A stretch of DNA of 48,355 nt from Pseudomonadota bacterium (lineage in GTDB: Bacteria > Pseudomonadota > Gammaproteobacteria > Xanthomonadales > Xanthomonadaceae), in the NCBI GenBank assembly GCA_030528565.1, contig JAUMYP010000007.1, forward strand, positions 1 to 48,355. Reading direction: 5' to 3'. The notes below the pieces were generated by a model, which ran no database searches, was not told where the DNA came from, and worked only from the letters and a program-made list of their open reading frames with translations. Within the stretch, counting starts at the first letter, position 1. Every line of letters starts with the position of its first letter. The position numbers and the translations under genes are program-made. Shown piece by piece: positions 38,643 through 46,493 of this stretch.

Positions 38643-39803
38643 ATGCTGGTTTGTAACTTCACCCCGTTTGATACCTGGTTTTTTCGCGAATCGCGCCCGC
38701 ATGGCAGTATCGGCAGCAACGAGCTGGGCAGTGTTTTCCCCCCGCCGGTGCGCACCCTGGCTGGCGCATTGCGTACCTTGATTGGCGATACTTGGCACCA
38801 GCGCCACGGCAGCGATTGGCGCAGCTTTAATGAACAAAGCCCATTGGCCGATATCATCGGCTTTGGCGATAACCTGAGATCGCTGCGCCTGCAAGGCCCG
38901 TTCATTGCCCTGGATGAAAAGCGCCTTTATCCGGCGCCCGCCAACCTGATGTGCAAACAGCAGGGCGATACCAAACACTATTTTTTGCTGGAGCTGGGTA
39001 CGCCAATGCAGTGTGACTTGGGCAGGGTGCATCTGCCGCAGTTTCCCGCCAAGGTCGATGGCTTGGACGAGCTGGCCGGTAGCGCCCCGGTAGAAAACGC
39101 CTGGCTTACCCATGCCGGTATGCAGGCCGTGCTGGAAGGCAAAGCCCCCAAACATGACCAGGTCATCGAAAGCCACCAGTTGTTCAAACCGGAGCCGCGC
39201 CTTGGTATCGGCCGCGACAACAGTAGCCGTGCAGTGCAGGAAGGTCTGCTCTACCAGACCTGCCATTTGCGCCTGCAATCGGGCGTCAGCATCCAGCTGT
39301 GCCTGCATGGACTGAAAGACGAAACCCTGCTGCCCGAACGCAGTGTTATCCGCTTGGGCGGTGAAGGCCGTCAGGCTGCACTGCAAGTCAGCCGCCAGAA
39401 CCAGATGGAATTGCCACAAGCCAACGCCACATCCAAGAGCTGTGCCGTGCTGTATGCGCTGACCCCCATGCCTTGCGTCGACGGCCTGCCAGCGGGGATT
39501 CCGCAAGGCTTCCAAGCGGTCAAGCACAACGAAACCGATGTTTGGGAAGGCTGCCTCAACGACCAGTCCTTGCGCATTCTTGCCGTGGCCTGCCCGCGCG
39601 TGCTGCGTGAAGGCGGCTGGGATTTGGCCACCCATAAAGCTCGTCCGGTGCAAAGCCTGCTGGCGCCCGGCAGCGTGCTGTATGTGGAAAGTACCGACGG
39701 CAGCCCGCTCAAAATCGACAAATTGACCACCGCCGATGCCGATGCCACCGGCCGCAGCCAGTTCCTGGCAGGCGTTCTGAAGCCCTCTTGCCAATATCCA
39801 TGA
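38643..39803 (+). CDS. cmr3: Type III-B effector subunit Cmr3
   Basis: The 386-residue RAMP begins CNFTPFDTWFFRESRPHG, the classic Cmr3 opening, then SNELGSVFPPPVRTLAGALRTLIG. Cmr3 holds the 5' handle of the crRNA next to Cmr2. It starts 3 bases after cmr2, with the ribosome site AAGGA inside the cmr2 end. The cmr4 gene overlaps or closely follows its end. Confidence 0.94.
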   Translation: MLVCNFTPFDTWFFRESRPHGSIGSNELGSVFPPPVRTLAGALRTLIGDTWHQRHGSDWRSFNEQSPLADIIGFGDNLRSLRLQGPFIALDEKRLYPAPANLMCKQQGDTKHYFLLELGTPMQCDLGRVHLPQFPAKVDGLDELAGSAPVENAWLTHAGMQAVLEGKAPKHDQVIESHQLFKPEPRLGIGRDNSSRAVQEGLLYQTCHLRLQSGVSIQLCLHGLKDETLLPERSVIRLGGEGRQAALQVSRQNQMELPQANATSKSCAVLYALTPMPCVDGLPAGIPQGFQAVKHNETDVWEGCLNDQSLRILAVACPRVLREGGWDLATHKARPVQSLLAPGSVLYVESTDGSPLKIDKLTTADADATGRSQFLAGVLKPSCQYP

Positions 39804-39820
39804 CCGACAAGGAAACCATC

Positions 39821-40711
39821 ATGTCCAATCAATCCGCATTGCTGTTGCTCACTACCGAAACCGCCCTGCATGCCGGTACGGGTCAATCTGTTTCCGGCAT
39901 TGACCTGCCCATCCAGCGTGAAGTCCACACCGGCTGGCCCTGTGTCTATGGCTCCTCCGTCAAGGGGGCATTGCGCGCCCATGCTTTCCACCATGAAACC
40001 GGCAAAGACCACGCTGTGGAATTGTTTGGCCCCGAACTCGGCCGTACCTTGGGCGAAGGAGAAGCCCATGCCGGTGCCTTGCTGGTAGGCGATGCCCTGC
40101 TGCTGGCTTTGCCGGTACGCTCCCTGCAAAGCGCCTTCAAATGGGTCACTTGCCCGCAAGCTGTCGAGCGTTTCTTCAAGCACGCCGAACGTCTTGGCCT
40201 GCAAATAAGTGCAGTGGACGTTTCTGTCCCGGACAAAAACACTGCATTCGGCAATGGCGACGCCACGCTGTTCCTGCAAGAGTTCCGCTTTGAACAAACC
40301 GGCAACGAAGCCATCAATACGCTGGCGCAAACACTTGCGCAAATGAGTGGTGGCGCTCTGCAACAAGAGGCATTGCAACAGCAATTGGTCATCGTCCACG
40401 ACGATATCTTTACTTTCTTGAGCCAAAATGCCACCGCCGTCAATGCCCATATCGCCATTGATGCACAAACCAAAACCGTCAAAGACGGCGCACTCTGGTA
40501 CGAAGAAACCCTGCCGCCGGAAACCATCCTCTATGTGCCGCTGACCGCCACCGCATCCCGCAAGCGTGGCAGCAACAAAAGCACTGCCGAAGTGCTGGCA
40601 TGTTTTGAAACCCTGCTGCCTGTCGGCAAAAACTGGCTGCAACTGGGTGGTAACGAAACCACCGGCATGGGCTGGTGCCGCGTGGGCATCAACAAGGCAC
40701 GGCAAGCCTGA
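39821..40711 (+). CDS. cmr4: Type III-B backbone ribonuclease Cmr4
   Basis: The 296-residue RAMP forms the backbone and cuts target RNA every six bases. LLTTETALHAGTG is followed by SGIDLPIQREVHTGWPCVYGSSVKGALR. Asp28 in GIDLPIQRE is the expected catalytic aspartate. The C-terminal LQLGGNETTGMGWCRV is the glycine-rich loop. ATG 39821 has AAGGA 8 bases before; ATG 39800, overlapping the cmr3 stop, is an alternative that adds 7 residues. Confidence 0.95.
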   Translation: MSNQSALLLLTTETALHAGTGQSVSGIDLPIQREVHTGWPCVYGSSVKGALRAHAFHHETGKDHAVELFGPELGRTLGEGEAHAGALLVGDALLLALPVRSLQSAFKWVTCPQAVERFFKHAERLGLQISAVDVSVPDKNTAFGNGDATLFLQEFRFEQTGNEAINTLAQTLAQMSGGALQQEALQQQLVIVHDDIFTFLSQNATAVNAHIAIDAQTKTVKDGALWYEETLPPETILYVPLTATASRKRGSNKSTAEVLACFETLLPVGKNWLQLGGNETTGMGWCRVGINKARQA

Positions 40712-40722
40712 GGAGCCACATC

Positions 40723-41148
40723 ATGACCATCCAAAACCTGCCCACCATGGATCAAGAGCGCGCCCGTTTTGCACTGGAACAGATTGAACTCATCCGCAAT
40801 AAAGACGCCACCATCCGAGCTGAAGTATGCCGCTATATCAACGGCCTGCCGGCACTTATCCATATGAACGGCCTGGGACAGGCCATGGCTTTTTACCGCA
40901 GTAAAAGCAAGGGAGATGACAAAAAAGAAACCTCTCATAAGGCCATCTACGACCTCCTTGGCCTTTGGTTGTGCGGCAAGGACAGTAAAGGCCGCATTTT
41001 CAGCGGCAACAACGACCTACTGGCTGCTATCACCCAGTCCGACATGCAGCATTACATGGCTGCCCAGAACGAGGCGCAGGCGGTGCTGGAATGGCTGAAG
41101 AAGTTTGCCGTGGCTCTGCTCGCAACCGAGGAGGCAAAACATGAGTAA
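40723..41148 (+). CDS. cmr5: Type III-B small subunit Cmr5
   Basis: The 141-residue, all-helical protein has DQERARFALEQIELIRN at the start and AVLEWLKKFAVALLATEE at the end, which fit Cmr5. Small subunits line the inner filament and contact the target RNA. AGGAG at 40711-40715 lies 7 bases before the start at 40723. The stop overlaps the cmr6 start by 8 bases. Confidence 0.9.
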   Translation: MTIQNLPTMDQERARFALEQIELIRNKDATIRAEVCRYINGLPALIHMNGLGQAMAFYRSKSKGDDKKETSHKAIYDLLGLWLCGKDSKGRIFSGNNDLLAAITQSDMQHYMAAQNEAQAVLEWLKKFAVALLATEEAKHE

Positions 41149-42322
41149 ACACCTGCCGCTATACCAAGGTGCCGACCTCAAAGCTGCACAAGGCCAACAT
41201 TACGGCCTGCGGTTCGAGCGCTTTTTTGATGCCTATAAAGGTGACTATTCGGATACCGACACCAAGGAACGCAAAAACTGGCTGAATCAGTTTTGCAACA
41301 AGAGTATTGGCAATAGTCAGGCCTTGCAGGCCAAAGCCCTGCAACTGCGGCAATTGGTGGAATCCCGCAGCGGTGAGGCGCGCATCTATCACTGCGCAGG
41401 CAACTTTGTCACCGGCCTTGGCAACCCGCACCCGCTGGAAAACGGCTTCCTTTGGCACCCCACCCTCGGCACCCCCTATCTGCCTGGCAGTGCCGTCAAG
41501 GGGCTGGTGCGTTCGGTGATTGAAACCGCTTTTCAAGGCGATGCAGAAGACCGAAAAGCCCTGCTCAAACGCTGGTTTGGCACCGCGGAAAAAGGCGATG
41601 TTGCCGAACACAGCGGCAGCTTCATCTTCATGGATGCCCTGCCGGTGGAAACCTGCCGCCTGCATGTGGAAGTCATGACCCCACACATGGGCAAGTGGTA
41701 TGAAAAAGGCGGGAAAAACCCACTGGCTGCCGATACCCAGCCCGGTGATTGGCATGCCCCCGTGCCAGTGACCTACCTGACCACCCGCGATATCAAACTG
41801 CAATTTGCCATCCTGCCACGCCCTGGCGCAGGCGATAGCGCCACCTTGCAACAGGAGCTGCAAGACCTTTGGCAAGCACTCGACCACGGCCTGAAATACC
41901 TGGGCGCAGGCGCCAAGACTGCCATCGGCTTTGGCATCATGCTGCACGAAACTGAAGATGCCAAATTGGCAGAAAGCAAGCTGCAAAAATACAAGGCGGA
42001 TGAACTGGAAAAACAAAAAGAGCAACAACGCCAGGCTCAAATGCAAAGCCTGAGCCCGGCCATGCAAGAAATCACTATCATCGAAGGACAGTGGCAAGCT
42101 CGCTATCAAAAATTGCGGGGTAAAAAAGAAGCCCTCAATGGCACCATTCATAATCAGGCACGTGCACTGGCAAAAAAAGCTCATGAATCTATTGAATGGA
42201 GTGCAGAAGAAAAGCAGGCCGTGGCACGTCTCATTGAAGAATGGATTCCCAAGCTGGTCAATAATCTGAATGTCAAGGACATGAGTAAACAACTGAAATT
42301 GGGAACTCTTAAAGGAAGCTGA
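41141..42322 (+). CDS. cmr6: Type III-B effector subunit Cmr6 with C-terminal extension
   Basis: The 393-residue RAMP has TGLGNPHPLENGFLWHPTLG, LPGSAVKGLVRSVIE and the glycine-rich LGAGAKTAIGFG, all typical of Cmr6, which caps the backbone. After about residue 270 it carries roughly 120 extra residues, highly charged and predicted helical (SKLQKYKADELEKQKEQQRQ at the start), longer than usual for the family. It is the last gene of the effector operon; 106 bases separate it from the CARF genes. Confidence 0.93.
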   Translation: MSKHLPLYQGADLKAAQGQHYGLRFERFFDAYKGDYSDTDTKERKNWLNQFCNKSIGNSQALQAKALQLRQLVESRSGEARIYHCAGNFVTGLGNPHPLENGFLWHPTLGTPYLPGSAVKGLVRSVIETAFQGDAEDRKALLKRWFGTAEKGDVAEHSGSFIFMDALPVETCRLHVEVMTPHMGKWYEKGGKNPLAADTQPGDWHAPVPVTYLTTRDIKLQFAILPRPGAGDSATLQQELQDLWQALDHGLKYLGAGAKTAIGFGIMLHETEDAKLAESKLQKYKADELEKQKEQQRQAQMQSLSPAMQEITIIEGQWQARYQKLRGKKEALNGTIHNQARALAKKAHESIEWSAEEKQAVARLIEEWIPKLVNNLNVKDMSKQLKLGTLKGS

Positions 42323-42355
42323 GCCTTGTGGCCGCTTCTTGCTACGAAGCCGGGG

Positions 42356-42367
42356 TGCAATATTGCA
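42356..42367. promoter_or_regulatory. TGCAATATTGCA palindrome, copy 2 (upstream of the CARF genes)
   Basis: The 12-bp palindrome is flanked by CCGGGG on the left and ACCCCGG on the right, so the symmetry extends to a near-perfect 25-bp inverted repeat (42350-42374) with one extra base. It lies 62-73 bases before the start of the NE0113-family gene. The extended GC-rich arms might also act as a terminator of the cmr operon. Confidence 0.75.
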
Positions 42368-42428
42368 ACCCCGGTATCGCAGACAGGACACCACATACTA
42401 CATACCCAATCCATATCGACAACCGATT

Positions 42429-43637
42429 ATGCAAACCCAAGAGCAACTCCAGCCCCACCAATACGCCAAGCGCATTCTGGTCGTAGTCAGCGGCATGTCT
42501 CCGCAAATTCTGACCGAAACCCTGTATGCACTGACCCAGCGCCAGCAGCCGCCTTTTGTACCTACTGAAATCCATCTTGTCAGCACCGCCAGCGGCGCTC
42601 GTCATGCTCGCCTTACTCTGCTCGAAGGTGATGCCCAGTTTGATTGCCTGTGCAATGACTACGGCTTGGAACCGGCCATTTTCACGGCAGCCAATATTCA
42701 TATCATCTGCGACGCCCAGGGTAATCCCCTGGACGACATCCGTACTCCGGCAGACAACGAAGCTGCTGCCGACTTCATTACCGGCTTCATTCGCGAACAG
42801 ACCGCCAACCCGGAAAGTGCCGTGCATGTCTCGATGGCTGGCGGACGCAAGACCATGGGCTATTACGCTGGCTATGGACTTTCCCTGTATGGCCGTCCGC
42901 AAGACCGCCTCTCACATGTACTGGTTTCCGAAGGCTTTGAGGGGCATCGCGACTTTTACTACCCCACGCCTGCAAGCAAAACCATCTATCGCGAAGGCAA
43001 GCCTGCCCTTGATGCTCGTGAGGCAGAAGTGGATTTGGCGGAAATCCCGTTTGTGCGCATGCGCGAAGAATTGCCGGAAAAAGTACTTCAAGCAAACCCC
43101 TTGTTAAGCGGAAAGCATGGGTTTGCCGATACCGTTCGCGCTGCCGAGGAGGCTCGCCAGCCGCAGCATATTGTGCTTGACATGGAAAATATGCAGTTCA
43201 CTTGTAATGAAAAATCCTTGAGGTTGCCTGCTGTAAGTTTATTATTTCTATGTTGGCTTGCTCATCGGCAGAAAATGGGGGAAGAGCAGTTGTCCTATGG
43301 CAAGCAAAAAGAAGACTTCGAAAAAGAAAGGGAGTCCTTTGAGGAATTTTGTAAAAAGTTTGAAAGGCTTGATCAATATATCGCATCCCAAAAAAATGAA
43401 AATCAGAAATCCTGGCTTTGCGATATAGACAGGACAAAAAAGGCATTGAAAAGCAAGTCTTTTGATCGAAACGATATTCAGATAAGAAAAAATCGTCTTG
43501 AAAAAGATATGGCTAGGTTGCTTGGCAAACAGGTTGCCGAGAAAATGGCTCCGAAAAACGTAGGAAAATATGGGGAGGCGAGTCTCTCCATAGTTGACTT
43601 TGAAGAAAACTACACAGTAATCCCGCTGCAAGATTGA
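42429..43637 (+). CDS. NE0113-family (TIGR02584) CRISPR-associated CARF protein
   Basis: The 402-residue protein has a CARF domain: first strand and ligand loop RILVVVSGMSPQILTETL (residues 15-32) and the second loop VHVSMAGGRKTMGYY (132-146). This is the pattern of the Cas_NE0113 family. No RxxxxH HEPN motif is present. The C-terminal 150 residues contain LRLPAVSLLFLCWLAHRQK and IRKNRLEKDMARLLG, which I read tentatively as a winged-helix-like region. Members of this family have been linked to ring-nuclease or regulatory roles. From about 43190 the DNA becomes markedly AT-richer. The gene is first of a two-gene unit with its own palindrome upstream. Confidence 0.85.
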   Translation: MQTQEQLQPHQYAKRILVVVSGMSPQILTETLYALTQRQQPPFVPTEIHLVSTASGARHARLTLLEGDAQFDCLCNDYGLEPAIFTAANIHIICDAQGNPLDDIRTPADNEAAADFITGFIREQTANPESAVHVSMAGGRKTMGYYAGYGLSLYGRPQDRLSHVLVSEGFEGHRDFYYPTPASKTIYREGKPALDAREAEVDLAEIPFVRMREELPEKVLQANPLLSGKHGFADTVRAAEEARQPQHIVLDMENMQFTCNEKSLRLPAVSLLFLCWLAHRQKMGEEQLSYGKQKEDFEKERESFEEFCKKFERLDQYIASQKNENQKSWLCDIDRTKKALKSKSFDRNDIQIRKNRLEKDMARLLGKQVAEKMAPKNVGKYGEASLSIVDFEENYTVIPLQD

Positions 43638-43667
43638 CCTTGCTGGCCCCTTGAATCAGGAAAAATA

Positions 43668-44846
43668 ATGACCACACTAATCAGCCTTCTTGGAAAAAGC
43701 CAGCTTGATTCAAAAAGCGGCTATCGCCCGGCCAACTATCGGCTTCCTGACGGCAGCATTCATCCATCCCCCTACTTTGGAATGGCACTGGCAAAGAATA
43801 TCAAAGCTGACAAGCTGGTTCTTGTCGGCACCAGTGGCAGCATGTGGGATGTGTTTTTTGACCACCAGGGTAGTGATGATGAAGCTCTGCTGTCCCTGGT
43901 CGATGCGGTCAGGGACAGCAAAGTGACAGCGGAAATGCTTGCCATCCATCGCGAATACCTCAGCCAGAAGCTGGGCATGGAGGTCAAGTGCCTGATTATC
44001 CCGCATGCCCGCAATCAGGATGAACAGGTGCTTGTTTTGACAGAACTTGCCAAAGTGGTGAAATCCGGTGAAAAAGTCATTCTGGATGTTACCCATGGCT
44101 TCCGTCATCTTCCGATGCTGGCATTGGTGGCTGCACGTTATCTTGCCCATGTTAAAAAAGTGACGGTGCAGGATGTTTATTACGGCGCACTGGAAATGAC
44201 CGACACAAATACCGGAGAAACACCAGTGCTGAATCTTGGCGGCATGCTTAAAATGCTCGACTGGGTAGAGGCGCTGGCAGCCTATGAAAACAGCGGTGAC
44301 TATGGGGTGTTCGCTCCATTGTTTGCAGCAGATGGCATGCCTGAGCAGCAAGCAAGACTGCTTTCAAAGGCGGCTTTTTTTGAGCGCACCAACAACCCGG
44401 AAAACGCCAAGCAAAGTCTTACCGGTGCCATAAAAGATGTCCAGGGACATTCCGGCATTCTGGGGAGGCTCTTTAGCCACCATTTGAATGAAAATATCGG
44501 ATGGTTCAGAAAAGGCCAGCGCCCGGAATGGGAGCTGGCTCTGGCGGATCGCTATCTGGAGCGCAAAGACTATTTGCGCGCAATCACCTATATGTTCGAA
44601 AGCTATATTTCACATTCGGTGCGGCAAGATGGCAGCAATGCCATCAATGACTTTGAATGTCGTGAAAAAGCGCTCGGTAGAATCAGGGAAAGCGACAATC
44701 AGGAATTCAGACTGCTTTCCAATTTGCGCAATGCCATGGCTCATGGTGTTCGCCATAGAGACAAAAGCACAGAAAAGCTTTTGGGTGATGAAGACTGCCT
44801 GGACAAGGAGTTGAAAAAATTGCGAAAGGTGCTTTTCAAGCATTAG
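43668..44846 (+). CDS. csx2: CARF-HEPN ribonuclease, Csx2/TM1812 family
   Basis: The 392-residue protein has an N-terminal CARF domain (LISLLGKSQ; KLVLVGTSGSMWDVF; VILDVTHGFRHLPMLAL at residues 137-153) typical of TIGR02221/Csx2 proteins, a branch of the Csx1 group. The C-terminal HEPN domain has RNAMAH at residues 354-359, the catalytic R-x4-H. It should be switched on by cyclic oligoadenylate made by Cmr2 and then cut RNA non-specifically. It starts 30 bases after the NE0113-family gene and ends before a strong hairpin. Confidence 0.92.
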   Translation: MTTLISLLGKSQLDSKSGYRPANYRLPDGSIHPSPYFGMALAKNIKADKLVLVGTSGSMWDVFFDHQGSDDEALLSLVDAVRDSKVTAEMLAIHREYLSQKLGMEVKCLIIPHARNQDEQVLVLTELAKVVKSGEKVILDVTHGFRHLPMLALVAARYLAHVKKVTVQDVYYGALEMTDTNTGETPVLNLGGMLKMLDWVEALAAYENSGDYGVFAPLFAADGMPEQQARLLSKAAFFERTNNPENAKQSLTGAIKDVQGHSGILGRLFSHHLNENIGWFRKGQRPEWELALADRYLERKDYLRAITYMFESYISHSVRQDGSNAINDFECREKALGRIRESDNQEFRLLSNLRNAMAHGVRHRDKSTEKLLGDEDCLDKELKKLRKVLFKH

Positions 44847-44902
44847 GCTTTCCCGGGCGAGCCCTGCCTTTGGTGAGGTTGAATTGGCAGGGGGAATGGT
44901 AG

Positions 44903-44938
44903 TTTCCGATTTTCCTGACTTGGCAGGAAAATCGGAAA
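44903..44938. terminator. Perfect 15-bp hairpin between convergent genes
   Basis: TTTCCGATTTTCCTG (44903-44917) and CAGGAAAATCGGAAA (44924-44938) are exact reverse complements around a 6-base loop. The structure lies between the ends of the CARF-HEPN gene (plus) and the Fic gene (minus). There is no long T-tract after it on either strand. A bidirectional terminator or transcript-end stabiliser is the simplest reading. Confidence 0.6.
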
Positions 44939-44959
44939 GACTGGCGCAGCCCGAGTAAA

Positions 44960-46078
44960 CTAAGTCAGCATATTTAATACATAGCGAGTGCTGCGCCCGG
45001 CATGGGTTTTTTCCAGGATGCCGCGCTCTACCAGGTCATTGATATCGCGCAGGGCAGTATCTGCTGAGCATTTTGCAAGCGCTGCCCATTTGCGATTGGT
45101 CAGGTGGCTGTCCAGACCTTCAAGCAGTTTGCCCAGTACTTTGGCTTGCCTTGGATTGAGTGGTTGTGTGCCCCATTGCTGCCAAAAGCGGGCACGGCCA
45201 AGGCCGGCATTGACCGTGATATGTGCTTGCTCAATGGCGCACTGCAATGCTTGCAAGAACCATTGCAGCCAGGCGGTGACATCCATCGTGCCTTTTTGGG
45301 TGTGTTCGAGTATTTGGTAGTAGCTTTTGCGCTCGCGCTGAATCTGCGCCGACAGGCTGTAAAAGCGCTGCGGGCTGCCATCGGCGCGTGCCAGCAGCAA
45401 ATCTCCAATGGCACGGGCAATGCGGCCATTGCCATCATCGAACGGGTGCAGCGTGACAAACCACAGATGTGCCAGTGCGGCCTTTATCAGTGCTGGCTCT
45501 GGTGTTTTTGCATTCATCCAGCCGAGAAACTGCTGCATCTGTGCGTGCAAATACCGGGCGGGTGGAGCTTCAAAATGCACTTTTTGCCGCCCGTATGCAC
45601 CAGAAACCACTTGCATTGGGCCATTGGCATCATCGCGCCACTGGGCTACCCGGATTTTGTTGAGCCCGGAATAGCCGGTAGGAAATAGCGCCGCATGCCA
45701 GCCCATGAGTCGAGCTTCATCCAGTGGCGCTGTACAGTTGCTGGTGGCATCCAGCACCATGCTGACCAAGCCGTCCACATGCCGGTCTGTTGGGGCAAGG
45801 GCGCCAATATCCACGCCCAGGCGGCGGGCGATGCTAGAGCGGACGGAGTCTGCCTGCAGCAGTTCACCTTCGATTTCACTGGTTTTCATGGTCTCCTGGG
45901 TTAGCGCGGTGAGCGTGGCCTCATCGCGCAAGGCAAGCCCGGCATCGGCCAAACGCCCGATTAGCAAGCCTTGCGCCTGACTCACTTCAGCCAATGGCGT
46001 TGCCAGTGCCGCCAGGTCATAGCGCCAGTTGGGCCAGTCTTCGGCTTGCCAGATATAGTTGTAATCGCCGCGTTTCAT
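44960..46078 (-). CDS. Fic-family AMP-transferase with inhibitory motif
   Basis: The 372-residue protein begins MKRGDYNYIWQAEDWPNW, matching the DUF4172 N-terminal domain. The Fic core has the complete motif HPFDDGNGRIAR at residues 211-222. An N-terminal inhibitory helix contains T66-S-E-I-E70-G71, the [S/T]xxxE[G/N] motif that blocks ATP binding. A C-terminal winged-helix-like part (ALAKCSADTALRDINDLVERGIL) is typical of Fic regulators. It would transfer AMP to a protein target. It lies 79 bases downstream of the cas2-like gene, on the same strand as cas1. The frame extends to 46267 but the family N-terminus supports 46078. Confidence 0.92.
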   Translation of the reverse strand: MKRGDYNYIWQAEDWPNWRYDLAALATPLAEVSQAQGLLIGRLADAGLALRDEATLTALTQETMKTSEIEGELLQADSVRSSIARRLGVDIGALAPTDRHVDGLVSMVLDATSNCTAPLDEARLMGWHAALFPTGYSGLNKIRVAQWRDDANGPMQVVSGAYGRQKVHFEAPPARYLHAQMQQFLGWMNAKTPEPALIKAALAHLWFVTLHPFDDGNGRIARAIGDLLLARADGSPQRFYSLSAQIQRERKSYYQILEHTQKGTMDVTAWLQWFLQALQCAIEQAHITVNAGLGRARFWQQWGTQPLNPRQAKVLGKLLEGLDSHLTNRKWAALAKCSADTALRDINDLVERGILEKTHAGRSTRYVLNMLT

Positions 46079-46107
46079 GCGGTGATTGTCTGACTTATTC
46101 ACCGCAT
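46077..46107 (-). promoter_or_regulatory. Inverted repeat overlapping the fic start codon
   Basis: ATGCGGTGA (46077-46085, plus strand) and TCACCGCAT (46099-46107) are a perfect 9-bp inverted repeat with a 13-base spacer. In the minus-strand transcript the second arm ends in the fic ATG (46076-46078), and no ribosome site is visible just before it. It might mask the start codon or be a protein-binding site. Confidence 0.45.
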
Positions 46108-46157
46108 GAGCAAATCCGGGCGTAAGCGCCTGCTGAAGCCCTGCCTGTGCTTTGTGG

Positions 46158-46493
46158 CTATGGCTTTTGCAAGGCAGTGGGTATTGGGTGAAAGCCTTGC
46201 AACTTCTGCATGAGAGGCAATCCCAAATTAACAATGCCTTGGTCATCGGCAATCTGTCCGGCAACATAGATTGGGCTGTCTTGCCGTAGCCGATACATCA
46301 CGATATTTTGAGCCGAGGCTTTGGCTTCGTGGCGGAGTTGTTGAAGCAACTTTGCAGCACTTTCAGCATTGCCCTGATGCAGATAGAGCGATTCCAGCAA
46401 CATCTGCGCCTGCTTGCGAATCAGGCGATGCACTCGCTGCCCCAATCTGCTGCCCTTGATGTCGTAACTTAGAAAATACCAGCCTGGCTGCAT
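46158..46493 (-). CDS. cas2: Cas2-like protein (downstream of cas1)
   Basis: The 111-residue protein starts MQPGWYFLSYDIKGSRLGQR, with Asp11 in the YDI strand that is the Cas2 hallmark. A helix and a second strand pair follow (LLESLYLHQGN, AQNIVMYRLRQD). Cas2 dimers form the core of the spacer-integration complex with Cas1. Its start lies inside cas1, overlapping by 25 bases, so translation is coupled. A second Cas2-like gene lies upstream of cas1. The sequence is divergent, so nuclease activity cannot be assumed. Confidence 0.8.
   Translation of the reverse strand: MQPGWYFLSYDIKGSRLGQRVHRLIRKQAQMLLESLYLHQGNAESAAKLLQQLRHEAKASAQNIVMYRLRQDSPIYVAGQIADDQGIVNLGLPLMQKLQGFHPIPTALQKP

Noticed and set aside
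42429-43637. HEPN nuclease domain in the NE0113-family protein
   Set aside because: No R-x4-6-H motif is present in the C-terminal region.
44903-44938. CRISPR repeat candidate (36-nt palindrome)
   Set aside because: It occurs once only, with no spacer-repeat pattern, and its stem is far longer than that of usual repeats.
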